Shown here: positions 1-5,795 of the stretch, piece by piece
Layout of the letters: the number at the start of each line of letters is the position of its first letter
How positions within the stretch are numbered: the stretch's first letter is position 1
Source: Bacteroidia bacterium
Lineage (GTDB): Bacteria > Bacteroidota > Bacteroidia > Bacteroidales > Dysgonomonadaceae
Direction of reading: 5' to 3'
Assembly: GCA_030539475.1 (NCBI GenBank)
Contig: JAUNRY010000148.1
Location: 1 to 5,795 of the forward strand
Length of the DNA stretch: 5,795 bases
The notes under the pieces: model-generated
Databases searched by the model: none
What the model was told of the DNA's origin: nothing
Seen by the model: only the letters and a program-made list of their open reading frames with translations
Program-made: the position numbers and the translations under genes

Positions 1-8
1 TTTTTCAT

Positions 9-16
9 TAACTTTG
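9..16 (+). promoter_or_regulatory. Bacteroidota-type -7 promoter box for gltX
   Basis: The sequence TAACTTTG matches the TAnnTTTG consensus of the -7 element used by the Bacteroidota primary sigma factor. It ends 19 bases before the gltX ATG, so transcription would begin around positions 20-25 and leave a leader of only 10-15 bases. The matching -33 TTTG element would lie to the left of the window and cannot be seen. There is no AGGAGG-like ribosome site before the ATG, which is usual in this phylum. It probably drives gltX and the downstream HD-domain gene together. The motif match is seen directly; the promoter role is inferred. Confidence 0.65.
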
Positions 17-35
17 CATCCTCAACATCAAAGTT

Positions 36-1553
36 ATGAGCAAAAAAACAAGAGTACGTTTCGCCCCTTCTCCCACGGGGCCACTGCACGTGGGAGGTGT
101 GCGCACGGCATTATACAACTACCTTTTCGCCAAGCAATACGGCGGCGATTTCATCCTTAGGATTGAAGACACCGACTCCACCCGATTCGTTCCCGGAGCC
201 GAACAATACATTCAGGAAACGTTCGACTGGCTGGAGTTGCCGTTCGACGAAAGCCCCGCCAAAGGCGGTAAATATGGGCCTTATCGCCAATCGGAACGAA
301 AGGAAATTTACAAAGAATACGTGCAAAAACTGCTGGGCGAAGGCAAAGCCTATCTCGCTTTCGATACGCCCGAACAACTGGAAGCGAAACGCAACGAAAC
401 ACCTAATTTTCAGTACGACGCCTCCACCCGGCTTCAGATGCGGAATTCATTAACACTGCCTGCCGAAGAGGTGAAGCAACTTATCGACAACGGAACACAA
501 TACGTGGTGCGCATAAAAATTGAACCCGGTACCGACATCACCGTAACCGATTTAATTCGTGGAGAAGTGGTCATAAATTCTTCGGTGTTGGACGATAAAG
601 TAATTTACAAATCGGCCGACGAACTGCCCACCTACCATTTAGCCAACGTGGTGGACGACCACCTGATGGAAATCACCCACGTTATCCGCGGCGAAGAATG
701 GTTGCCTTCCGCACCGCTTCACGTGTGGCTTTACCGCAGTTTCGGATGGAATGACACCATGCCGCAATTTGCGCACCTGCCGCTGCTGCTCAAACCCGAA
801 GGCAACGGAAAGTTGAGCAAACGCGACGGCGACCGGCTGGGATTTCCCGTTTTCCCGCTGGAGTGGAAAGACCCGCAATCGGGAGAAACGTCATCGGGAT
901 ACCGCGAAAGCGGATATTTGCCCGAAGCGGTCGTGAACTTTCTCGCGCTATTGGGCTGGAATCCGGGCACGGAGCAGGAAATTTTCTCGCTCGATGAACT
1001 CGTGCAAGCCTTTTCGTTTGACCGTTGCAGCAAAAGCGGCGCAAAATTCGACATAGAAAAGGCCAGGTGGTTCAACCACAAATACATTCAGGAAATGTCC
1101 AACGATGCGCTTGCCAAGTTGTTCGAACCGGTTCTGACAGAAAAAATGCTCCCGTTCGATAAAAAATACACCGCCAGCGTCATCGGATTGGTGAAAGAAC
1201 GCGCGAATTTCGTAAAAGATTTGTGGGATCAGGCATCGTTCTTCTTTATTTCTCCCGCATCATACGACGAAAAAACCGTAAAAAAGCGCTGGAAAGCCGA
1301 AACTCCGGCTCAATTGGAAGAGCTCGTTTACGTGTTAAAAAGCCTCGACATGTTTTCGTCAGAATACGTGGAGAAAGCAGTGAAACAGTGGATTGAAGAC
1401 AAAAACTACCACCTCGGAAATATTATGAACGCTTTCCGTTTGGCGGTGGTTGGAGAAAGCAAAGGCCCGCACATGTTCGATATTGCAGCCCTTATCGGCA
1501 AGCAGGAAACCATTGACAGAATTAATCGCGCCATAAAAGAAATTTCGCTTTAA
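36..1553 (+). CDS. gltX: glutamyl-tRNA synthetase (GluRS)
   Basis: This class I aminoacyl-tRNA synthetase charges tRNA-Glu with glutamate in the cytoplasm, using ATP. The 505-residue length is normal for bacterial GluRS. The N-terminal Rossmann fold opens with PSPTGPLHVGG (residues 11-21), which carries the HIGH-type signature as HVGG, followed by LRIEDTD (41-47). The KMSKS-type loop is KLSKR at 259-263. The middle holds VIRGEEWLPSAP (217-228), and the C-terminal part, from about residue 330, is the helical anticodon-binding region. Around residues 104-130 the Cys/His zinc cluster of E. coli-type GluRS is absent (AYLAF replaces the cysteine motif), so this is a zinc-free form. The start at 36 is supported by conserved sequence from residue 5 and by a -7 box at 9-16. 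The next gene begins 11 bases after the stop, suggesting co-transcription. The reading frame is intact and all expected motifs are present. Confidence 0.97.
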   Translation: MSKKTRVRFAPSPTGPLHVGGVRTALYNYLFAKQYGGDFILRIEDTDSTRFVPGAEQYIQETFDWLELPFDESPAKGGKYGPYRQSERKEIYKEYVQKLLGEGKAYLAFDTPEQLEAKRNETPNFQYDASTRLQMRNSLTLPAEEVKQLIDNGTQYVVRIKIEPGTDITVTDLIRGEVVINSSVLDDKVIYKSADELPTYHLANVVDDHLMEITHVIRGEEWLPSAPLHVWLYRSFGWNDTMPQFAHLPLLLKPEGNGKLSKRDGDRLGFPVFPLEWKDPQSGETSSGYRESGYLPEAVVNFLALLGWNPGTEQEIFSLDELVQAFSFDRCSKSGAKFDIEKARWFNHKYIQEMSNDALAKLFEPVLTEKMLPFDKKYTASVIGLVKERANFVKDLWDQASFFFISPASYDEKTVKKRWKAETPAQLEELVYVLKSLDMFSSEYVEKAVKQWIEDKNYHLGNIMNAFRLAVVGESKGPHMFDIAALIGKQETIDRINRAIKEISL

Positions 1554-1564
1554 GCCCCACGCTC

Positions 1565-3637
1565 ATGAAACCAAAAAGAAGATTCAGACTCAGAACTCGT
1601 TTTTTCGTTCCCGCGGTTTTCATACTTGCCATCACATTCATCACCCTGCTGTTTCCCCGCCAGGGAGAATTCAAGTACTCGTTTAGCGAAGGACGCCCGT
1701 GGCAATACGGGTTATTGACCGCTCCTTTCGATTTCCCCATTTACAAGCCCGCCGAACAGCTAAAAGCAGAGCAAGACAGCATTTTGCGCTTTTACGAGCC
1801 GTATTACAACATAGACGAGAGCGTTGAGAAAAACGCCATGGCTGAGTTTGACGCCGATGTGAACCTGAACGCCAAATTAAGCAGCCTCCCGCCGGCTTAT
1901 ATTCTTCACTTGAGAAACAGTTTGGAGAAACTATACCGGGCGGGAATCATGCGCTCCGAAGATTACGACCGGATTTTCGCGTCGGAAACCCAACTCATGA
2001 GGCTGAGAAGAGGCAATATGGCTGAATCCAGAAATATTGAGAACTTCAATACCATCCGCTCGGCCTACGAGCAACTTCTCAACAATATTCCCGAAAGCAT
2101 GGATGCCGAACAGATTAGGGTGGCGGATATGAACAGGTATATCCGCGAAAATATTGTTTACGACGCATCCACCTCCGAAAAAGCACGGGAAGAATTCATC
2201 CAGCAGGTATCGCCCTCCACAGGAATGGTACAAACGGGCCAGCGAATCATCGATCAGGGCGAAATAGTGAATGGCCAGATTTTTAAAGTGCTCAACTCCC
2301 TGAAACGCGTAACCGAAGAACGAAGCGGCAGAACAGGCCGAAACGGATGGATGATATTTGGGCAGGTACTGCTTGTAACTCTTTTATTCGGCGCATTTTA
2401 CTCATTCCTCCTTTTCTTCAGGCCCTACGAATACCGCAACCGCAAGCACGTGGTGTTCATGCTTACGCTCATCACTGCATTTGTAGCGCTCACAGCCATT
2501 ACCAGCCAGTTCAGGCTTTTCAACGTTTACATTATTCCGTTTGCCATAGTTACCATTCTCATCCGCACATTTATAGACTCGCGCACGGCCATGTTTTCCA
2601 GCTTAATCACCATTATTCTGTGCGCGCTCATGGTTCCTTTCCCGTTTGAATTTATCGTCATACAAGTGGGCGTGGCCATGGTATCGATATTTATGCTGAA
2701 AGAGCTGTCGGAACGTTCGCAGCTGATTCGCAGTTCGTTCTTTATCCTGCTCACTTACAGCTTAATGTACATAGGATTTACGATGCATCAGGAAGGCGAT
2801 ATCAGCAAAATAGACGGTGTGATATTCATCTATTTTCTTATCAACTTCATCTTCATCATGTTTTCTTATTCACTGGTGTATCTTATCGAGAAATCTTTCG
2901 GATTCATATCGGGGGTAAGCCTTATCGAGTTGTCGAACATCAACAAACCGTTGCTGAAGGAGCTGTCTGAAAAAGCGCCGGGAACTTTTCAGCACTCGTT
3001 GCAGGTTTCGAACTTAGGCATGGCGGCAGCGGCAAAAATCGGTGCCAACGCTTCGTTGATAAGAACCGGCGCGTTGTATCACGATATCGGCAAAATGGTG
3101 AATCCCGCCTTTTTTACCGAAAATCAGTCGCCCGGAATGAATCCGCACGCCGGATTGCCTTTCGAGGAAAGCGCCCGCATCATTATCAATCACGTGCGAG
3201 ACGGCATAAAAATTGCACAAAAAAACAACCTGCCCAAGCAAATTATCGATTTTATTGAAACGCACCACGGCACCAGTATGCCGAAGTATTTTTATATTTC
3301 GTGGAAAAATGCCAATCCGGGCAAAGAGGCCAACGAAGCGGATTTCAGGTATCCCGGCCCCAATCCGTTTTCGAAAGAAACCGCCATTATGATGATGGCC
3401 GACGCGGTGGAAGCGGCATCGAGAAGTTTGCCCGAATATACCGAAGAAAGCATTCGCAAGCTGGTTAACACGCTTATTGACACGCAAGTGGAGGAAGGCT
3501 ATTTTAAAATTGCCCCCATTACTTTTCGCGATATTGAGGACATAAAAGAGGTGTTTATTCAGAAATTGAAAACGGTGTACCACACGCGCATTGTTTATCC
3601 TACGCTGAATACGCCGCAACCTAAATCAGTTGAGTAG
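1565..3637 (+). CDS. PgpH-type 7TM-HD phosphohydrolase, probable c-di-AMP phosphodiesterase
   Basis: This 690-residue membrane protein has the architecture of the 7TMR-HD family. A first membrane helix lies at about 13-31, followed by an extracytoplasmic 7TMR-HDED-like domain at about 40-258. Seven more hydrophobic segments follow (roughly 262-286, 296-312, 319-336, 343-358, 363-379, 390-404, 418-441), then a cytoplasmic HD domain from about 470 to 675. All HD metal ligands expected for activity are visible: His477 (TFQHS), His506-Asp507 in HDIGK, His543 (NHV), His567-His568 (THHGT) and Asp613 (ADAVEA). Listeria PgpH, which shares this domain order, hydrolyses cyclic di-AMP to pApA; the same activity here is inferred. 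The gene starts 11 bases after gltX and has no room for its own promoter, so it is likely expressed with gltX. Its last 17 bases overlap the convergent thioredoxin-lipoprotein ORF. A different cyclic-nucleotide substrate cannot be excluded. Confidence 0.93.
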   Translation: MKPKRRFRLRTRFFVPAVFILAITFITLLFPRQGEFKYSFSEGRPWQYGLLTAPFDFPIYKPAEQLKAEQDSILRFYEPYYNIDESVEKNAMAEFDADVNLNAKLSSLPPAYILHLRNSLEKLYRAGIMRSEDYDRIFASETQLMRLRRGNMAESRNIENFNTIRSAYEQLLNNIPESMDAEQIRVADMNRYIRENIVYDASTSEKAREEFIQQVSPSTGMVQTGQRIIDQGEIVNGQIFKVLNSLKRVTEERSGRTGRNGWMIFGQVLLVTLLFGAFYSFLLFFRPYEYRNRKHVVFMLTLITAFVALTAITSQFRLFNVYIIPFAIVTILIRTFIDSRTAMFSSLITIILCALMVPFPFEFIVIQVGVAMVSIFMLKELSERSQLIRSSFFILLTYSLMYIGFTMHQEGDISKIDGVIFIYFLINFIFIMFSYSLVYLIEKSFGFISGVSLIELSNINKPLLKELSEKAPGTFQHSLQVSNLGMAAAAKIGANASLIRTGALYHDIGKMVNPAFFTENQSPGMNPHAGLPFEESARIIINHVRDGIKIAQKNNLPKQIIDFIETHHGTSMPKYFYISWKNANPGKEANEADFRYPGPNPFSKETAIMMMADAVEAASRSLPEYTEESIRKLVNTLIDTQVEEGYFKIAPITFRDIEDIKEVFIQKLKTVYHTRIVYPTLNTPQPKSVE

Positions 3638-4613
3638 CTCCGCAAGTTGGGGGTTCCAGCTTGGTTACTTCAATATTTTTATCCACAATAACTCCTTGCG
3701 GATCAACAAGAAAACTTGTGGGAAGCCACCTCACGGCATACGCTTTCAATTCGTGGCTGTTCCATCCGCCCTCGGAGATTACTTGTGGCCAGTTCATGCC
3801 GTCTTTTTCGATGGCGGCCAGCCAACTTTCTCTGTTTTCATCGATGGAAACGCCCAAAACGGTGAAATTCTTGTCTTTGTACTGATTTTGCAACCGAACC
3901 AGCCGGGGGCTGGCTTTGCGGCAATCGGGGCACCACGACGCCCAGAAATCTATCAAAACGTATTTTCCGCGCAGCGAACTCAATGTTAATGTATCTCCGC
4001 TCGCGGTTTGAAGGGCGAAATCGGGCGCGGTTTTTCCCGGCTGAACGTTTTCGAGGCTGCTCAAATTATCATCTATTTCCTGCACATAAGAATGGTTGTT
4101 TAGCGACGCGGAAAGCTTTTCCCGAATGGATTTCAGTTCATCGTAACCGTATTTGTAGATATTCCGGTTCAGGAAATACACCGCCACGGGCGAAGCCGGA
4201 TTTACCAGCAGCAAACTATCGGGATTGAGCGTTCCTTTCAGGCTCGCGGGCAGCATGGTGTAAAACATTTCCGCATTTTGGGAACCTTCCAGGCCGGCAA
4301 TTTCCCAATCGTTCGTCAGCGTTACTTTCAACGGATTGTTATCGAGGAAAACCTGTGCTCTTCTGGATTTTTGCGAAGGCGTAAGGATGTAAATTGCAGG
4401 TTCTGCAACAGAACCCGTGAGGGTGAATTTTCCGTTTGCTATTTCCGTGGAATCCAAATCGATGTATTTTCTGTTTTTGTACTCCTGCAGATAAACTTTT
4501 CCGGTGATATCGTCCGGCACGCTTCCGGTGATGGTAAATTCGTTGCTGCTCTTTTGCGGGTTGCACGATGCCATTAAAACGGCAAGAAAGAATAAAATGG
4601 ATATTTTTTTCAT
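3621..4613 (-). CDS. TlpA/ResA-like thioredoxin lipoprotein with DUF4369-like N-terminal region (probable C-terminal frameshift)
   Basis: This is a predicted envelope thiol-disulfide oxidoreductase. Residues 1-16 form a lipoprotein signal peptide ending LMAS before Cys17, the likely lipidated cysteine. No acidic surface-export signal follows it, so the protein probably faces the periplasm. Residues about 24-115 look like DUF4369, which often precedes thioredoxin domains in Bacteroidota. A helical linker of about 75 residues follows; from family experience it seems shorter than usual. The AhpC/TSA-Redoxin-type domain spans about 191-320, with the redox motif WCPDC (Cys228, Cys231) and a cis-proline at 298 (WLPTS). 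Likely roles are reduction of disulfides, cytochrome c maturation or redox defence; the partner is unknown. The tail after Glu320 (PPTCGATQLI) is atypical. Removing one base from a run of five C at 3649-3653 gives LEPQLAELLN and a stop at 3626-3628, a normal tail for the family. The gene starts 18 bases after the toxin stop and has no recognisable promoter in that gap. Confidence 0.9.
   Translation of the reverse strand: MKKISILFFLAVLMASCNPQKSSNEFTITGSVPDDITGKVYLQEYKNRKYIDLDSTEIANGKFTLTGSVAEPAIYILTPSQKSRRAQVFLDNNPLKVTLTNDWEIAGLEGSQNAEMFYTMLPASLKGTLNPDSLLLVNPASPVAVYFLNRNIYKYGYDELKSIREKLSASLNNHSYVQEIDDNLSSLENVQPGKTAPDFALQTASGDTLTLSSLRGKYVLIDFWASWCPDCRKASPRLVRLQNQYKDKNFTVLGVSIDENRESWLAAIEKDGMNWPQVISEGGWNSHELKAYAVRWLPTSFLVDPQGVIVDKNIEVTKLEPPTCGATQLI
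3649..3653 (-). other. homopolymer C5, likely frameshift site in the thioredoxin lipoprotein
   Basis: On the coding strand the sequence reads CTGGAA-CCCCC-AACTTGCG. The assembled frame gives LEPPTCGATQLI and stops at 3621-3623. With four C instead of five it reads LEPQLAELLN and stops at TGA 3628-3626. The second version is an amphipathic helix ending, as is common after the KLE segment in TlpA/ResA proteins. A one-base insertion in a homopolymer, either real or a sequencing error, is the simplest explanation. Either version keeps the whole catalytic domain. Confidence 0.6.
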
Positions 4614-4631
4614 TGATGAAATAGTTGTATT

Positions 4632-4931
4632 CTATATTTTACGTTTCCTCGGATTTTGTCTGTTCGAGAAAAAAGAAAGAATTTCTATATAATCAGATTT
4701 GATGCGATAATAAAGTGTATTGAATTTTAAAATCACCACTTTATGCACATTTTTCTTATCTGATTTAGGAAAAAGTCGGGGGTTTTGAGAAATTAACTTC
4801 GCTGTATTTTCAATTTTTTGCGCAAGTTTTTGTATTTCTTTATCTGAAAAGTTCTCTTCGAGATAACGGATTGTTTGGTTTAATTCATCCAAAGCATGTG
4901 CAGTCCAATGTATTTTATAACCACTTTTCAT
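4632..4931 (-). CDS. type II toxin of the ParE/RelE superfamily
   Basis: The 99-residue protein has the layout of a ParE/RelE-fold toxin. An opening strand (GYKIHWT, residues 4-10) is followed by a long helical hairpin (ALDELNQ to ENTAKLI, 13-47), then the loop NPRLFPKS (50-57). Strands follow (VHKVVILKF and NTLYYRI, 62-77), and the closing strand IEILSFFSNRQNP (82-94) ends in a basic tail. The FF.NRQNP ending is common among Bacteroidota toxins of this group. The longer in-frame start at 4979 would add 16 unrelated residues encoded inside the antitoxin gene; the ATG at 4929-4931 begins right at the conserved first strand and is preferred. The gene overlaps the end of the antitoxin by 17 bases, so the two are probably translationally coupled. 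Whether it acts on gyrase (ParE-like) or as an mRNA interferase (RelE-like) cannot be decided from sequence. The region is visibly richer in A+T than its neighbours. Confidence 0.88.
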   Translation of the reverse strand: MKSGYKIHWTAHALDELNQTIRYLEENFSDKEIQKLAQKIENTAKLISQNPRLFPKSDKKNVHKVVILKFNTLYYRIKSDYIEILSFFSNRQNPRKRKI

Positions 4932-5154
4932 ATTGCTTGCGGGCTTCGGAATGTGGCACAACATTCCCGTTATCAGCATCTATGATTCCTTTTTCAATGG
5001 AATCTTTTTCTGCATTAGAAATTGAATCCCACCAATCGCTGACTTCTTCGTTTCTGATTTGCATCACTTTCTTAATAATTGCATTGTCTTCAACGGTAGA
5101 AAGCCATTGAATCAATTCCAATTTTTCATTCAAAACTTTAGTATCGGATGTCAT
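4915..5154 (-). CDS. antitoxin partner of the ParE/RelE-type toxin
   Basis: This small acidic protein of 79 residues directly precedes and overlaps a ParE/RelE-type toxin gene, the usual antitoxin-first order. It starts with a predicted helix (LNEKLELIQWLSTVEDNAIIKKVMQIRNE, about 8-36). The segment VSDWWDSIS (38-46) and a second helical stretch around EKDSIEKGIIDADNG (49-63) follow, ending in VVPHSEARKQYEKWL. The DWWD...I..G...G.V.PH pattern recurs in Bacteroidota proteins annotated as addiction-module components. It resembles the part of an antitoxin that wraps the toxin; I see no clear ribbon-helix-helix or helix-turn-helix DNA-binding domain, so autoregulation by this protein alone is uncertain. 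The ATG at 5154 sits 26 bases downstream of a -7 box (5181-5188). Its role is inferred from context and pattern, not from a curated family match. Confidence 0.82.
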   Translation of the reverse strand: MTSDTKVLNEKLELIQWLSTVEDNAIIKKVMQIRNEEVSDWWDSISNAEKDSIEKGIIDADNGNVVPHSEARKQYEKWL

Positions 5155-5180
5155 AATCTATTCTTTTGAGATTTCATTTT

Positions 5181-5188
5181 CAAAGATA
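5181..5188 (-). promoter_or_regulatory. Bacteroidota-type -7 box for the toxin-antitoxin operon
   Basis: Read on the minus strand this is TATCTTTG, an exact match to TAnnTTTG. It lies 26 bases before the antitoxin ATG, giving a leader of about 20 bases. A good -33 TTTG is not found at the expected distance; that place is taken by the inverted repeat at 5202-5220. Because the antitoxin, toxin and thioredoxin genes are spaced by -17 and +18 bases, this promoter may serve all three. The role is inferred from motif and position. Confidence 0.55.
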
Positions 5189-5201
5189 CGTTTTTTCCTT
5201 T

Positions 5202-5220
5202 ACGAAGGCTGAGCCTTCGT
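5202..5220. repeat. perfect 9-bp inverted repeat between guaA and the antitoxin gene
   Basis: ACGAAGGCT-G-AGCCTTCGT is a perfect dyad of two 9-base arms around one base. As RNA it would form an 8-bp stem with a TGA or TCA loop. It starts 15 bases after the guaA stop. It could be a guaA terminator or 3'-end hairpin, but on the minus strand it is followed by A-rich sequence and not a T run, so it is not a standard intrinsic terminator. It also lies 14-32 bases upstream of the toxin-antitoxin -7 box, which fits an operator. It could also be one copy of a dispersed palindromic repeat. The structure is seen directly; its role is undecided. Confidence 0.85.
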
Positions 5221-5235
5221 CTCCCAGTCGCAAAA

Positions 5236-5795
5236 TCATTCCCACTCAATGGTTGCCGGCGGTTTCGATGAAATATCGTACACCACGCGGTTTACACCTT
5301 TCACTTTGTTGATGATTTCGTTGGATACTTTTGCCAGAAACCCGTAAGGCAGATGCGCCCAATCGGCAGTCATGGCATCGGTAGAGGTTACGGCACGCAG
5401 GGCGATGGTATTTTCGTACGTGCGTTCGTCGCCCATCACACCCACCGATTGCACGGGCAGCAGAATGGCTCCGGCTTGCCACACCTTGTCGTAAAGATCA
5501 AAAGCCCGAAGATTGGAAATAAAAATATCGTCCGCTTCTTGCGCTATGCGCACTTTTTCGGGCGTAATATCGCCCAGGATGCGGATTCCCAAACCGGGCC
5601 CGGGAAACGGGTGGCGATGGATTAGGTGCGGTTTCATACCCAATTCCAGCCCAATTTTCCGCACTTCGTCTTTAAAAAGCAGTTTGAGCGGTTCGCACAG
5701 TTTCAGATTCATTTTTTCGGGCAGTCCGCCCACGTTGTGGTGGCTTTTTATAACCGTGCCGGTGATGGATAGCGACTCGATAATATCGGGATAAA
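5236..5795 (-). CDS. guaA: GMP synthase (glutamine-hydrolysing), C-terminal part; runs off the right edge
   Basis: GuaA makes GMP from XMP, ATP and glutamine, the last step of guanine nucleotide synthesis, in the cytoplasm. Only the last 185 codons or so are present; the N-terminal glutamine amidotransferase domain and most of the ATP-pyrophosphatase domain lie outside the window. The frame is open from the edge: YPDIIESLSITGTVIKSHHN leads into VGGLPEKMNLKL, so the GTG at 5733 is an internal valine, not a start. Further signatures are EPLKLLFKDEVRKIG, the XMP-site segment HPFPGPGLGIRILGD, and the dimerisation-domain end KPPATIEWE, the near-universal GuaA C terminus. The frame is intact. A perfect inverted repeat lies 15 bases past the stop, followed by the toxin-antitoxin pair on the same strand. 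Confidence 0.96.
   Translation of the reverse strand, partial: YPDIIESLSITGTVIKSHHNVGGLPEKMNLKLCEPLKLLFKDEVRKIGLELGMKPHLIHRHPFPGPGLGIRILGDITPEKVRIAQEADDIFISNLRAFDLYDKVWQAGAILLPVQSVGVMGDERTYENTIALRAVTSTDAMTADWAHLPYGFLAKVSNEIINKVKGVNRVVYDISSKPPATIEWE

Noticed and set aside
3014..3619. A 201-codon open frame on the minus strand opposite the HD domain of the phosphohydrolase gene.
   Set aside because: It lies fully antisense to a clearly conserved coding region. Its translation shows no recognisable domain, and it has no promoter box or spacing of its own.
3644..3662. Possible hairpin AAGTTGG-GGGTT-CCAGCTT just after the HD gene stop, as a terminator.
   Set aside because: The stem is 7 bp with a G-T pair, lies inside the lipoprotein coding sequence, and is not followed directly by a T run on either strand.
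4932..4979. A longer toxin reading frame starting at 4979.
   Set aside because: The extra 16 residues are encoded within the antitoxin gene and precede the conserved first strand of the toxin fold. The ATG at 4929-4931 fits better.
5165..5184. Short inverted repeat TTTGA / TCAAA around the antitoxin leader as an operator.
   Set aside because: The arms are only 5 bases in AT-rich sequence and are expected by chance. The dyad at 5202-5220 is far stronger.
5731..5733. GTG as the start of a short 165-residue guaA-like protein.
   Set aside because: The same frame continues upstream to the window edge with conserved GuaA sequence (PDIIESLSITGT, KSHHN), so the GTG is an internal valine of a full-length gene cut by the window.
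1..5795. CRISPR arrays, insertion sequences, tRNA or rRNA genes.
   Set aside because: I saw no spaced direct repeats, transposase-like frames, terminal inverted repeats, or tRNA/rRNA signatures. Almost all of the window is accounted for by protein-coding genes.

Overview
The window looks like chromosomal DNA of a member of the Bacteroidota, probably Bacteroidales. Three things point there. First, two TAnnTTTG boxes, the -7 element read by the Bacteroidota primary sigma factor, lie just upstream of start codons, and no start has a clear Shine-Dalgarno sequence. Second, there is a lipoprotein fusing a DUF4369-like N-terminal region to a TlpA/ResA thioredoxin domain, an architecture typical of this phylum. 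Third, the glutamyl-tRNA synthetase lacks the zinc-binding cysteines. Genus cannot be fixed from sequence reading alone.

Layout: positions 1-3637 hold a plus-strand pair, gltX (glutamyl-tRNA synthetase) and, 11 bases later, a PgpH-type 7TM-HD phosphohydrolase (probable cyclic-di-AMP phosphodiesterase). They are probably one transcript, driven by a -7 box at 9-16. This pair converges on, and overlaps by 17 bases, a minus-strand block. Read in its own direction (right to left), that block holds the 3' end of guaA (GMP synthase, running off the right edge), an 81-base gap with a perfect 9-bp inverted repeat and a -7 box, an antitoxin/ParE-RelE toxin pair overlapping by 17 bases, and then, 18 bases further, the TlpA-like thioredoxin lipoprotein.

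Most of the window is ordinary: two housekeeping enzymes, a nucleotide-signalling membrane enzyme, an envelope thiol-disulfide protein and a small type II toxin-antitoxin module. I see no evidence of a new multi-gene defence or biosynthetic system. Two observations deserve attention. (1) The thioredoxin lipoprotein appears to be frameshifted at a run of five C (minus strand, 3649-3653). Reading one base fewer turns its odd tail into LEPQLAELLN-stop, a family-like C-terminal helix. (2) The AT-rich toxin-antitoxin pair sits between guaA and the thioredoxin gene, with a 19-bp perfect dyad where the -33 promoter element or operator would be expected.
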